Assembly: GCF_001908275.1 (NCBI RefSeq)
Contig: NZ_CP018620.1
Location: forward strand, 3,410,001-3,474,000
Reading direction: 5' to 3'
DNA: 64,000 nt
From: Paenibacillus xylanexedens
Lineage (GTDB): Bacteria; Bacillota; Bacilli; Paenibacillales; Paenibacillaceae
In this document: positions 46,086 to 55,050 of the stretch, one piece after another
Layout: every line of letters starts with the position of its first letter
Numbering within the stretch: position 1 is the stretch's first letter
Translations under genes and position numbers: made by a program
The notes under the pieces: model-generated
Databases searched by the model: none
What the model was told of the DNA's origin: nothing
What the model saw: only the letters and a program-made list of their open reading frames with translations

Positions 46086-47141
46086 GTGATAAGGAGTAAA
46101 CGTGGACTTTTCAAGAAAGCCAATCAAGATGTACCAGACTCATTAGGTCGAGGTATGTTGCTTCAACAAGTGAGCAAGCGAATAGGTAATGCTCAAGTAC
46201 TTAATGAAATTAATCTGGAAGTGAAGCAGGGAGAATGTGCTGTACTTGTTGGCAGAAACGGTTCTGGCAAAAGTACGTTGCTACGTATGTTGGCAGGTAT
46301 TTTGTTACCCGATACAGGATCGATCCAGCGCACAATGAAGGGTTCTGATGGGTATGCAGTAGATGGCCTGCCACGTTTACCCTTTACCTCCGGAGAGTAT
46401 TTGTGGGACATGGGTCGAATTCGGGGCATTCTCCCCGAGATACTGCGTGAGCGGATTAGAGAACTTAGTGAACTTTTATATCTGGATACCGCGATCGAGC
46501 AGAAGTTACCCTTATTATCGAAGGGCACACTGCAAAAAGTAAATTTGATTCAGGCCCTGTTACCTGGACCGGGTGGTCTTTTGCTACTGGATGAACCTTT
46601 ATCGGGCTTGGATATTCCAGCTCAAGAGGGCATTGTATCCTTATTGCGACAATGGAAGGATGAAGGGACATCCATTGTTACAGCTTGTCATGAACCGTTG
46701 CTTATTGAACGTTTGGCAGACCAGGTGATTGTGTTGAAGAAAGGCGGCGTGCTCCGCTACTGGAGTCGTGAAGATATACTACAAGCTGGCGAACCCGTTG
46801 TACGTATTCAAAGTCTGACGAAAGCTGGAGAGGATCTGGCTAACGATCTATCGATTGTACAACAACCGGGAGTACTGTCTTTAGTTCGTAATACAAGCTC
46901 GGAGATATCCAATGCTTGGTTGTGGGATTGGAAAGTGGTTCAACAATCAACAGATGATGTCCTCAGAATGATTCTGGCATCCGGAGGTTCGGTTGTGTCT
47001 GTACAACAGGAAGAAAGTCAATTACATATGGAAAGTCTGCTGGAAGGACAACATCCAGCTGTACATGCGAGGCGTGGAGGTGTCACAGAATCTGTGGACT
47101 TAAGCTCTTCCATGGATGATGCGGGGGGAGAAGCCAAATGA
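46086..47141 (+). CDS. ABC transporter ATP-binding protein
   Basis: 351 residues. Walker A GRNGSGKST, an altered signature LSKGTLQKVNL, Walker B LLLLDEPLSGLD and the H-loop TACHEP are all visible, so the ATPase is complete. A C-terminal extension of about 120 residues is poorly conserved. GTG 46086 is chosen because GGATGTGATCC, nearly a full anti-Shine-Dalgarno match, precedes it. ATG 46155 (MLLQQVSK) is an alternative closer to the usual ABC start. The stop overlaps the permease start (ATGA). Confidence 0.88.
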   Translation: MIRSKRGLFKKANQDVPDSLGRGMLLQQVSKRIGNAQVLNEINLEVKQGECAVLVGRNGSGKSTLLRMLAGILLPDTGSIQRTMKGSDGYAVDGLPRLPFTSGEYLWDMGRIRGILPEILRERIRELSELLYLDTAIEQKLPLLSKGTLQKVNLIQALLPGPGGLLLLDEPLSGLDIPAQEGIVSLLRQWKDEGTSIVTACHEPLLIERLADQVIVLKKGGVLRYWSREDILQAGEPVVRIQSLTKAGEDLANDLSIVQQPGVLSLVRNTSSEISNAWLWDWKVVQQSTDDVLRMILASGGSVVSVQQEESQLHMESLLEGQHPAVHARRGGVTESVDLSSSMDDAGGEAK

Positions 47142-47848
47142 TCTATCAGACCCGATATTTGTTAAGGCATCACATTCGCTCACAGAAATATTTTGCACCG
47201 GTTATCTTTTATATCATCGCCATGCTGCTGATCTATTCCTACAAACCCAACCCTATTGCGGACAGTTACAGTGTCACGGCTATGCTGTTATTTCTGGCAG
47301 CTGCTTGGCTCGGAGTAATGGTGATGAATACCGAACCTGCAAAGCAGTATCAATTACTTGTCCTTCATACAGGAAGCAGGCGTAAGGTTGTAACAAGTCA
47401 ACTCATCTGTGCCTGGATAATGCAATTTATGCTCACCGCAATCACTGTGCTGTATCCCGTGTTCGCGGGAATGTTCGAGAGACAACCCACAGGTGAGGAG
47501 TGGATGATGACTTGGTTAGGACATCTGGGGTTATCACTGCTGGGATTAGGCATTAGTGTATTTTTTCAAAAATCGTACATTCCCTTGCTTAGTCGAAGTA
47601 TGCCTGCCCTCATTATTGTATTATTACTATCGTTTATCCAAGGTTCCTTAGGTGAACGTTTGCCTGAATCGTTAGAATGGCTTGGACGCATTCTTCCACC
47701 AGCTTTTTATCTGGTTCGTGAGATGATGTTATTTGATGAATCAAAGATGGACTCTTTTGTTTCGGTTATGCTGTGGACTGTGCTCTATGCATTAGGGTTA
47801 CTAATCATCCATGTGTGGCTGTCCGGAAGAAGAGATCTGCGGAGTTAG
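47138..47848 (+). CDS. ABC transporter permease
   Basis: 236 residues starting inside the stop of the ATPase gene. About six hydrophobic segments (residues 20-40, 45-68, 85-108, 125-145, 155-172 and 205-228) resemble ABC-2-type export permeases. With the preceding ATPase it forms a small two-gene transporter. The substrate cannot be read from the sequence. Confidence 0.85.
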   Translation: MIYQTRYLLRHHIRSQKYFAPVIFYIIAMLLIYSYKPNPIADSYSVTAMLLFLAAAWLGVMVMNTEPAKQYQLLVLHTGSRRKVVTSQLICAWIMQFMLTAITVLYPVFAGMFERQPTGEEWMMTWLGHLGLSLLGLGISVFFQKSYIPLLSRSMPALIIVLLLSFIQGSLGERLPESLEWLGRILPPAFYLVREMMLFDESKMDSFVSVMLWTVLYALGLLIIHVWLSGRRDLRS

Positions 47849-47947
47849 AAGACGCGCTTCCCGATAACTTGAATGTTGCTCTTGGTTTGGTTAGGATAGA
47901 GGGACATGGAATGGTTAACATTGTACGGTTGAAGGGGGCGCTCGCAT

Positions 47948-48493
47948 ATGCAAAATACAGATATCCAGAATGGTGACATGCTGGACAGCGAACACTCCAG
48001 GGAATTGTTTGCCTATTACGGATTGGCAGTGTACTACGGGCAGGCGCTTGAACAGCAGCTGGTCAATCTGATTTTATTAATGAAAATGTCTCAGGGCAAA
48101 GCTGTGTCTGAAGAGGATCTGGAAGATCTGTACGAACGAAAGATGAGCAGTTCACTGGGGCAGCTCATTCACGAAGTGCGCCATCATTTTACATTCTCTG
48201 AGGAAGAGACTCGCCAGTTGAATGAGTTATGGCAGCAACGTAACCGTATCGTACATCATTATTTCAAGGAACGAATTCACGAGACATTCAGTCCGGAAGG
48301 ACGATCACGCATGATTAAGGAATTGGAGGATTTCAAAGACCGTGCACAGGAGTTGGAGATCCGTCTTCAGCAATATACGGGTGCCTGGATTGCAGAGCTT
48401 GGTCTGGATGCCGAATCGGCAGCAGCTCTGCAAACGCTGGAGCGTATGCATACCGAGAGTATGCAAGCAAGGGATTTGGAAGAGGATGAATGA
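47948..48493 (+). CDS. HEPN-like hypothetical protein
   Basis: 181 residues, predominantly helical and charged. The segment ELWQQRNRIVHHYFKERI near residues 94-111 contains RxxxxH (RNRIVH), the motif of HEPN RNases and HEPN nucleotide-binding proteins. It begins with an acidic N-terminus and a helix rich in Leu (EQQLVNLILLMKMSQG). The start ATG has only a weak site (GGGGGCG). It overlaps the next gene (ATGA), so the two are coupled. No nucleotidyltransferase partner is adjacent. Function is unknown. Confidence 0.7.
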   Translation: MQNTDIQNGDMLDSEHSRELFAYYGLAVYYGQALEQQLVNLILLMKMSQGKAVSEEDLEDLYERKMSSSLGQLIHEVRHHFTFSEEETRQLNELWQQRNRIVHHYFKERIHETFSPEGRSRMIKELEDFKDRAQELEIRLQQYTGAWIAELGLDAESAAALQTLERMHTESMQARDLEEDE

Positions 48494-49110
48494 CAAGCAA
48501 ACGGATAACGAAACGCTGGATATTAATGACGGTTCTGGCTGTAGTATTAGTTGGAATCCTGTGGACTGTGGTTACCGCAATTCGTATATCAGCATATACG
48601 GATGAGGATTCATCCAGGATATCGGATGCAGCAATCATTCTGGGCGCAGCCGTGGCGGGGGATAACCCTTCACCTGTATTTCGCGAACGTATTGAACACG
48701 GGATTGAACTATACCGTCAGGGTACCGTTCGTAATCTGCTTTTCACAGGTGGATCAAGTGGTGATGGAGAACATACGGAAGCTGAAGTGGGTCAGAAGTA
48801 TGCCATCGCACATGGAGTAGATCCTGCGGACATTCGCATTGAGACCACATCCAGAATTACCGAGGAGAATCTGGTCAATTCAATTCCAATCGGTGAACAG
48901 GCCGGTTATCAAACGTATACGATTGTGAGTGATCCTTTACATATGAAACGAGCCATGAAGCTGGCTGCTGGACTGGGTATGGATGCCGTACCCTCTCCGA
49001 CACGAACGACGGCGTATCGAACCTGGCGCAGCAAGTTTCCTTTTCTCGCAAGAGAGACCGTGATGTACATGGGATATACAATCAAAGGATGGATAGACAA
49101 TCCGCAGTAG
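48490..49110 (+). CDS. DUF218 (SanA/YdcF/ElyC-type) membrane-anchored protein
   Basis: 206 residues with one N-terminal membrane anchor (about 10-32), then a DUF218 domain. The conserved segments are DAAIILGAAVAGDNPSPVFRERIEHGIELYRQG, LLFTGGSSGDGEHTEAEVGQKYAIAHGV, TSRITEENL and VSDPLHMKRA. Family members influence envelope integrity, but the biochemical role is not settled. It is translationally coupled to the HEPN-like gene. Confidence 0.88.
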   Translation: MTSKRITKRWILMTVLAVVLVGILWTVVTAIRISAYTDEDSSRISDAAIILGAAVAGDNPSPVFRERIEHGIELYRQGTVRNLLFTGGSSGDGEHTEAEVGQKYAIAHGVDPADIRIETTSRITEENLVNSIPIGEQAGYQTYTIVSDPLHMKRAMKLAAGLGMDAVPSPTRTTAYRTWRSKFPFLARETVMYMGYTIKGWIDNPQ

Positions 49111-49189
49111 CCCATGAGGTTGCACGCGGATTGTTTTTTTGCCTGGACGAAATAAACAGTAACGGAACATGAATCCCGATGAAAATACA

Positions 49190-49241
49190 AAAAACCGATC
49201 TACACCGCAAACCCTGAGGTAGTTGTGTAGATCGGTTTTTG
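49190..49241. terminator. Terminator between DUF218 gene and bmrD-like gene
   Basis: AACCGATCTACAC pairs perfectly with GTGTAGATCGGTT; A runs on the left and T runs on the right let it work in both directions. Confidence 0.88.
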
Positions 49242-49301
49242 TTTTGCCGTCAAGTACATCATTTTTGACTGGTTACTTAAAGAGCTTTCTGTTTTACTCT
49301 G

Positions 49302-51392
49302 TTATGCATTGCCTCCGGCAAAGGAGGTTGAGGTTGGAATGATCTCACCCGACGGATTCTCGCTGGTTGCACTCGCTGCTGCTTGCGCACCTTGCTGGAG
49401 CTGATACATTTTATAATAGCGGCCTTTAAGCTCCATCAGTTCATCATGTGCACCTTGCTCAACGATACGCCCACGATGCAGAACCAGAATTTGATCTGCC
49501 GAACGAATAGTGGAGAGACGGTGAGCAATGATGAAGGTGGTACGTCCTTTTTTGAGGACTTCGAGTGCATTCTGAATCAATGCTTCCGTTTCCGTATCAA
49601 TATTGGCAGTCGCTTCATCCAGAATGAGGATGGCCGGATCAAACGCCAGTGCCCGAGCAAAGGAGATCAATTGACGCTGTCCAGCGGACAATGTACTTCC
49701 TTTTTCGATGACAGGTTCGTCAAAGCCTTGAGGCAAATGAGCCAGGATACGTTCAGCGCCTACATCACGCAGCGCCTGTTCAATTCGTTCACGGGAAATC
49801 TTCTCATCGCCGAGACTGACGTTGGAAGCAATGGTGCCTGTGAACAGATACGGGTCCTGCAATACAATCCCCATATGCTCGCGAATCCACTGTTTAGGCA
49901 GATCTTTGACATTCTGACCGTCAATCGTGATCTTGCCTTTTTGCGGATCATAGAACCGGAACAGCAGGTTGATAATTGAGCTTTTACCCGAACCGGTATG
50001 ACCGACCAGAGCGACCGTCTGACCTTGGGATGCTTTAAACGAGATATTGTGAAGCACGTAATCTTTTTTATAGGCAAAGAATACATCATCGAAGACAACA
50101 TTCCCTTTGTATCTTGGCATAGAGCCATCGGTTACAGCTTCTCCCTTTTCATCCATCAGCTCAAAGACGCGACCAGCAGATACGAGGGAGGAGTCCAGGT
50201 TGGCGAGTTGATTCACCATACCGGTGATTGGCTGGAACAAGCGACCCAGAACATCAACGAAGGCATACAGAACACCCAGGGAGATAATACTTGTGCCATC
50301 CAACACGCTGGAACCAAAGTACCACAGGACAACCGCAAAGGCGATATTCCGTAATACGTTAACCAGGTTGTGTGAGGTGAAGGCATTCAGGTTCAGCATT
50401 TTGTTCTGGTGTTTCATATAGTCATCATTCAGATCTTCGAATTCCTGTTTGGTTTGTTTCTGATGGCGGAATACGCGGATAATGGACATCCCCTGAATGG
50501 ACTCGTTAATGATTGCATTGATCTCACTCAGTCGGGATCGAATGATCGTGTTGTAGCGAGTAGCGAATTTGCGATAGAGCACAATCCATGTAATGAGCAT
50601 CGGCACAACGAATAATGAGATTAGACCCAGGCGAACATCAAGCAGGAAGAGTGCAACATACACACCTGTAATCGTGATGATTCCTGAGAAAAAGTTCGAA
50701 AGAACAGCAACGAACAGATCTTTTACGGCTTCTGTATCGTTTGTGACCCGAGATACAACTTTACCTGCGGGCAGGTTATCAAAAAAGTGCACCGGCAGTC
50801 GCTGAATATGGGCATACACATCGTTACGCAGTCTTTGAATGACCTTGTTGGCCGAGGATTGCAGCCAGAAAGTTTTACCAAACTCCATAATGACCGAGAT
50901 CACGAGGAAGATCATGTAATACACAATTAATTGATAGATGCTGGGCATCTCCGGTTTGTAAAAAGCAAACAGTTCACCAGCGGACAGGGGTGTTGCCGCA
51001 TATTGGCCTGTTACCTCACCTGCGCGTGTAACCGTGAGGGTTCCATCCGTATATGTGCGGTCCCCGTCAGGTGCGCTGACCGGTTCGTTTACAAAATAAA
51101 AACTTCTGCCGGCTTGTAATACCCGCACTTCGGAACCTTTGTTTTCATCCGGTTCGAACAAGCCTTCGCGTTTGTAATTCTTACCGTTGTAGACTGCAGC
51201 TTCATCTGAAGCTGTCGTCTCATAGAAAGGCTGCTCAATCGCGAGCAAGTGATTGTCGATCATGGATTTGGCGATGAACGGCCCGGCAAGCTCGGCCGCA
51301 ACACCAATAGTAAGCATAATTAATGCAGCGATAAATGTTCCTTTGGCTTTCAAGGCGTAATCAAGCAGCCTTTTGCCTGTATTAGACTTCAA
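49302..51392 (-). CDS. bmrD: Heterodimeric multidrug ABC exporter subunit, BmrD (YheH)-like
   Basis: 696 residues, TTG start with AGGAGG upstream. An N-terminal ABC exporter membrane domain of six helices precedes an ATPase with Walker A GHTGSGKSS and signature LSAGQRQLISFARAL. Between the first two helices lies a large extracytoplasmic insertion (about residues 45-145), as in B. subtilis YheH (673 residues). It pairs with the gene immediately upstream; such heterodimers export drugs such as those that target ribosomes. The start lies 12 bases after the bmrC stop, whose TAG is part of the ribosome site. Confidence 0.9.
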   Translation of the reverse strand: MKSNTGKRLLDYALKAKGTFIAALIMLTIGVAAELAGPFIAKSMIDNHLLAIEQPFYETTASDEAAVYNGKNYKREGLFEPDENKGSEVRVLQAGRSFYFVNEPVSAPDGDRTYTDGTLTVTRAGEVTGQYAATPLSAGELFAFYKPEMPSIYQLIVYYMIFLVISVIMEFGKTFWLQSSANKVIQRLRNDVYAHIQRLPVHFFDNLPAGKVVSRVTNDTEAVKDLFVAVLSNFFSGIITITGVYVALFLLDVRLGLISLFVVPMLITWIVLYRKFATRYNTIIRSRLSEINAIINESIQGMSIIRVFRHQKQTKQEFEDLNDDYMKHQNKMLNLNAFTSHNLVNVLRNIAFAVVLWYFGSSVLDGTSIISLGVLYAFVDVLGRLFQPITGMVNQLANLDSSLVSAGRVFELMDEKGEAVTDGSMPRYKGNVVFDDVFFAYKKDYVLHNISFKASQGQTVALVGHTGSGKSSIINLLFRFYDPQKGKITIDGQNVKDLPKQWIREHMGIVLQDPYLFTGTIASNVSLGDEKISRERIEQALRDVGAERILAHLPQGFDEPVIEKGSTLSAGQRQLISFARALAFDPAILILDEATANIDTETEALIQNALEVLKKGRTTFIIAHRLSTIRSADQILVLHRGRIVEQGAHDELMELKGRYYKMYQLQQGAQAAASATSENPSGEIIPTSTSFAGGNA

Positions 51393-51404
51393 TGAATTGA
51401 CCTC

Positions 51405-53150
51405 CTACGTGGACAGATTGGACTCGACCTGTTGCCGTTCATACTGTTCACGGTACCAGCCGTTCATGGCTAACAATTCTTGGTGAGTGCCTTCTTCCGT
51501 AATTTTCCCGTGCTCCAGTACGATGATTCGGTCAGCATGTTCAATAGCAGACAGGCGATGAGTCGAGATCAGCGTGGTTTTGCCCGAGCGTTTGTTGCGT
51601 ATATTTTCAATGATTTTGGCTTCAGTACGTGCATCGACCGCAGATAAGGCATCATCGAGGATCAGAATATCAGGATTAGCAATAAAGGCACGCGCCAGCG
51701 ATACCCGCTGTTTCTGTCCACCGGACAGAGAGATTCCTTTTTCACCAACGAGTGTATCCAGTCCATCGGACAAAGTCCCCAGATCCCCGTCAAAAGCGGC
51801 GGTACGAATGGCTTCCATGATGACTTCATCACTGGCCCCAGGTTGACCAAATTGAATGTTTTGACGAACTGATTTGGAGAACAGAACTTGTTCCTGTGGT
51901 ACGTACCCAATCCAGCTGTGCAAGTCATCTTTGGCGATATCCTGAATCGGATGACCCGAGATACTTAATGTGCCCGAACCGGCAGGGTATTCATGAAGCA
52001 GTTGTTTGAGCAAAGTAGACTTACCGCTACCCGTACGACCCACAACACCCAATGTTTGACCCGGTCGTAGCGAAAAGCTGATGTGACTGAGATTGTCGAC
52101 AGTGGAACTTGGGTAACGGAATGTAACATCCTGCATCGCAATTTCTTCCGGATTCGTAACGTGAGCAGGTTGCTCCACATCTTGTACGGCAGGTTCTACT
52201 GATAAAGTCTCGTTGACCCGATCAAGCGAAGCGCTACCACGTTGCATCAGGTTAATTAATTCACCGATGGCAAACATGGGCCAGATCATCATCCCCAGGT
52301 ACATGTTAAACGATACGAGATCCCCCAGGGTAATTTCATTATGAAATACAAGATATATGCCGTAGGCAAGTGCAATCACATAACTGAGTCCAACGAAGAG
52401 GCGGATGGTGGGTTCAAATAGGGCATCCATTCTGGCAACAGCCAGATTTTTACGATACACATCTTCGGTCACGTCGGCGAACCGTTTCTCGTCCAGACGT
52501 TCCTGCACATAAGCACGCACGACACGAATCCCGGCGATGGATTCCAGCACCTGGTCGTTCATATCTCCGAATGCATCCTGTGCCAGGGTGTAACGTTGAT
52601 GTACAGCTTTACCATAGATCATCATGGCAATGGCGATAAAAGGTAATGGCAGGATTGCCGCCAAGGTCAGTTTCCAACTAACCAGGAAACCCATGGCGAA
52701 CAATACGGTGGCCAGAAAGGCTGTAGAGTCTGTTAAGGTCAGCATGCCGAAGCCTGCTGTAGTGGCAATGGAACGAAGATCATTGGTGGCCCGAGCCATC
52801 AAATCTCCTGTTCTGTTTTTCTCAAAAAAGGGAGGAGTCATCCGTAACAAGTGGTCCATAAAGCGTGAACGAAGCAGCCGCTCCACCAGATTGGCACCAC
52901 CAAACAGTTTGTGCATCCAAACGTATGTAACCAGATAGATAATGATGACCGTTCCTAGAATAAGCAAAATATAACGCGTAAGTGAGGTGCCGGTAATGGA
53001 ACCGCGCACAATCTCGTCGATGGCATTACCAAGAAGACGAGGAGGCAGCAGTTCGGCAATGCCCACCAGAATAAGCAAAATGACACCGGTTAGGTATCGT
53101 TTGCGTTCCAGCCGGAAGAACCAGGCCAGGTTTTTAAGTACAGAGAACAA
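51405..53150 (-). CDS. bmrC: Heterodimeric multidrug ABC exporter subunit, BmrC (YheI)-like
   Basis: 581 residues, TTG start after GGAAGGGA. Six-helix ABC exporter domain followed by an ATPase: Walker A GRTGSGKST, signature LSGGQKQRVSLARAF, Walker B ILILDDALSAVD. The D residue after Walker B (DD instead of DE) marks a degenerate catalytic site, usual for one half of such heterodimers. Order and size match yheI-yheH of B. subtilis. Upstream lie a leader-peptide gene and a terminator, consistent with the ribosome-mediated attenuation known for that operon. Confidence 0.92.
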   Translation of the reverse strand: MFSVLKNLAWFFRLERKRYLTGVILLILVGIAELLPPRLLGNAIDEIVRGSITGTSLTRYILLILGTVIIIYLVTYVWMHKLFGGANLVERLLRSRFMDHLLRMTPPFFEKNRTGDLMARATNDLRSIATTAGFGMLTLTDSTAFLATVLFAMGFLVSWKLTLAAILPLPFIAIAMMIYGKAVHQRYTLAQDAFGDMNDQVLESIAGIRVVRAYVQERLDEKRFADVTEDVYRKNLAVARMDALFEPTIRLFVGLSYVIALAYGIYLVFHNEITLGDLVSFNMYLGMMIWPMFAIGELINLMQRGSASLDRVNETLSVEPAVQDVEQPAHVTNPEEIAMQDVTFRYPSSTVDNLSHISFSLRPGQTLGVVGRTGSGKSTLLKQLLHEYPAGSGTLSISGHPIQDIAKDDLHSWIGYVPQEQVLFSKSVRQNIQFGQPGASDEVIMEAIRTAAFDGDLGTLSDGLDTLVGEKGISLSGGQKQRVSLARAFIANPDILILDDALSAVDARTEAKIIENIRNKRSGKTTLISTHRLSAIEHADRIIVLEHGKITEEGTHQELLAMNGWYREQYERQQVESNLST

Positions 53151-53215
53151 GTGTTATCCCTTCCTTTCGATGTCCGAGAAATGCAAATTCCGTTCATGAA
53201 TGCCGAAATGTACCC

Positions 53216-53252
53216 ACAAAAAAAGACATACCGCACGCAGGCGGTATGTCTT
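53216..53252 (-). terminator. Attenuator terminator before bmrC
   Basis: On the minus strand AAGACATACCGC pairs with GCGGTATGTCTT and is followed by a run of T. It lies between the leader peptide and bmrC. GCCGTATG (53261-53268) could pair with CATACCGC of the terminator's first-transcribed arm (7 of 8 bases) to form an antiterminator. Confidence 0.85.
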
Positions 53253-53363
53253 CATATAATCATACGGCAGCATGGCTCAGAGAACAGAGCCGCCACCATA
53301 TATAAGTTCGATTGTGAGTAAACATCACAGAGATTCTAATGAAAGATCGCCTGTCATGCCGAC

Positions 53364-53444
53364 TTATGAACGGAATAATGATTTCGGGTGTGCTCCGGTA
53401 TTTAGTTGTGTGCTGAATTGACCTATCATATGTTTGTTAAACAC
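53364..53444 (-). CDS. Leader peptide of the bmrCD-like operon
   Basis: A 26-residue open frame with GTG start and an AAAGGGTGA site 5 bases upstream. It begins MFNKHMIGQF and ends HPKSLFRS. It lies between the operon promoter and the attenuator, the arrangement of B. subtilis bmrB, whose translation stalling controls bmrCD. The sequence itself is not one I recognise. The role is inferred from position. Confidence 0.6.
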   Translation of the reverse strand: MFNKHMIGQFSTQLNTGAHPKSLFRS

Positions 53445-53500
53445 CGTAATCACCCTTTCTTTTTTTGGAAATAAATACAATGTAGACCTCGTATGTTTGC

Positions 53501-53530
53501 ATCTTAACACCGGCTTTTACAATCTGTCAA
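53501..53530 (-). promoter_or_regulatory. Promoter of the bmrCD-like operon
   Basis: On the minus strand TTGACA (53530-53525), an 18-base spacer and TAAGAT (53506-53501). Confidence 0.7.
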
Positions 53531-53635
53531 ACATTTTTCACAACTTATTTTGTCTTTATATGGTCACTCGGGTTTGTATTCAAGTCCCTGTCGAGATATG
53601 ATGGAACATATATATACAGAAGGAGCTGACACCAA

Positions 53636-53932
53636 ATGAGTACCATACATGTATCCGATCAAGCTGCTCGCTGGTACAAGGAAGAGCTGAATTTGAACGA
53701 GGGAGACAGCATTCGATTTTTTGCACGTTATAGCTCTGGCGGAGGTCTTCACCCTGGATTTTCGCTAGGTATTGCTGTGGAGAAACCAAGACATCCTGCG
53801 GATCAAACCGAAGTGTCGGGGATTCAATTTTTTATGGAAGATCACGATTATTGGTATCTGAAAGGCCACCAACTGCATGTGGATATCGTTGATGAAGGTC
53901 AGGATATCGAATACCGTTATACGGAAGTCTAA
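53636..53932 (+). CDS. HesB/YneR-like protein of the iron-sulphur scaffold fold
   Basis: 98 residues, ATG after AAGGAG. The sequence has the HesB-like pattern of YneR (VSDQAARWYKEELNL, RFFARYSSGGGLHPGFSLGI). The cysteines of true IscA/SufA scaffolds are absent, so cluster binding is unlikely. In B. subtilis the related protein has no established role. It diverges from the bmr leader region. Confidence 0.88.
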   Translation: MSTIHVSDQAARWYKEELNLNEGDSIRFFARYSSGGGLHPGFSLGIAVEKPRHPADQTEVSGIQFFMEDHDYWYLKGHQLHVDIVDEGQDIEYRYTEV

Positions 53933-53988
53933 GCAATAGATGGATTACAGGTCGCCACCGGCTTCTGAGTAGGAGGAGGGGATAAGCA

Positions 53989-54438
53989 GTGAATCTGCCA
54001 CCACGAGATTTGGCTCAGTATATCGCAAAACGCTCTCATATTGTTGTAAAAGCGGCTGTGCGGGCTGAGAACGAACAAGGTGAATTACTGCTGATTCAGC
54101 ATGCTGAACATGGTCACTGGCGGTTGCCAGCAGGTGAGATGCGCCCGGGTGAGGCTATTGAAGATGCTGCACATCGGGAGTTATGGGAAGAGACAGGTTG
54201 GACTGCTGATACCATGACACTTGAAGGTCTCTATTCGGGGCCTGACCTTCGGTATTTGCATTCAAGCGGAGATGAAGAGTATTATGTCATTGCCCTGTTC
54301 CGGACAGAGATCATTCAGGATGACCTTGTGGAGTCGCGTGTAAATAGTGATGCAGGTCTGAAGTTTTTTGCTTTGGAGTCGTTACCACCTCTTAATCAGT
54401 TTAGCCGAATCCTGTTAGCGCGGGATATTGCAGAATAA
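53989..54438 (+). CDS. Nudix hydrolase
   Basis: 149 residues, GTG start after GGAGGAGGGG. The Nudix box is complete (GEMRPGEAIEDAAHRELWEETGW, about residues 46-68), with an N-terminal strand VVKAAVRAENEQGELLLIQHAE. It should hydrolyse a nucleoside diphosphate linked to another group; the substrate cannot be assigned. Confidence 0.9.
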   Translation: MNLPPRDLAQYIAKRSHIVVKAAVRAENEQGELLLIQHAEHGHWRLPAGEMRPGEAIEDAAHRELWEETGWTADTMTLEGLYSGPDLRYLHSSGDEEYYVIALFRTEIIQDDLVESRVNSDAGLKFFALESLPPLNQFSRILLARDIAE

Positions 54439-54452
54439 AATAAGTGTTGACG

Positions 54453-54508
54453 CAAAAAAATGACCTTGGCATGCACGATACAGTGGATGCCAAGGTCATT
54501 TTTTCTTA
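54453..54508. terminator. Bidirectional terminator
   Basis: AAAAATGACCTTGGCAT and its complement form a long perfect stem between the convergent Nudix gene and the minus-strand gene; T runs occur on both strands. Confidence 0.92.
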
Positions 54509-54537
54509 AAATCCGATTCGAGTGCTCAGAGCATGAA

Positions 54538-55050
54538 TTACACCTGATCCAGTGGTTCATCATCCATTGCAAAATCAAAATCATCAATATCAAATACCTG
54601 TACAGGTGATTCAGACTCAATTATGCGTGCAATCAGTTCAACCTGATCGGTGAGAATCGGGATACTCAGGCGCTGAGATGTCAGCAGCAGTTCGGTCTCA
54701 ATGGGATCGAAATACTCCCCGTACTGTGCCGTATCTATTGCATTGATAATGGCAATGGATACTTGGTCACCAAATAAAATGGAGGGGCTTTTGGCCCATG
54801 GAACAAGTAACGCACGCTCTATTTTTTTCTTATTCAGCGGTTCCTCGAAATAAGAAATCATTTCATTGATTTTGGATTTCACATGCTGATCATCTGCCGG
54901 GTTATCCATCATGGGATCAGGACTGGTCTGGAATTCATATAGCTCAAGGATGGTGGTATAAGGAACAATATATTCAACAGGCGCGGGCGGCGCTAGCAAT
55001 TGACCGTAAATGGCCACCATCACGGCTTCTGTAATAAACTGACGTGACAT
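54538..55050 (-). CDS. Conserved-looking hypothetical protein, acidic C-terminus
   Basis: 170 residues on the minus strand, ATG start with GGAGGA upstream. No signal, membrane segment or catalytic motif is visible. It is rich in Ile, Glu and Asp, with an acidic tail (FDIDDFDFAMDDEPLDQV). I do not recognise the family. The frame is intact, well positioned between a terminator and a promoter-sized gap, and its codon use looks like that of its neighbours. Confidence 0.75.
   Translation of the reverse strand: MSRQFITEAVMVAIYGQLLAPPAPVEYIVPYTTILELYEFQTSPDPMMDNPADDQHVKSKINEMISYFEEPLNKKKIERALLVPWAKSPSILFGDQVSIAIINAIDTAQYGEYFDPIETELLLTSQRLSIPILTDQVELIARIIESESPVQVFDIDDFDFAMDDEPLDQV

Noticed and set aside
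50409..50615. Small plus-strand frames opposite the bmrCD-like genes
   Set aside because: Shadow frames of highly conserved ABC transporter coding sequence without ribosome sites.
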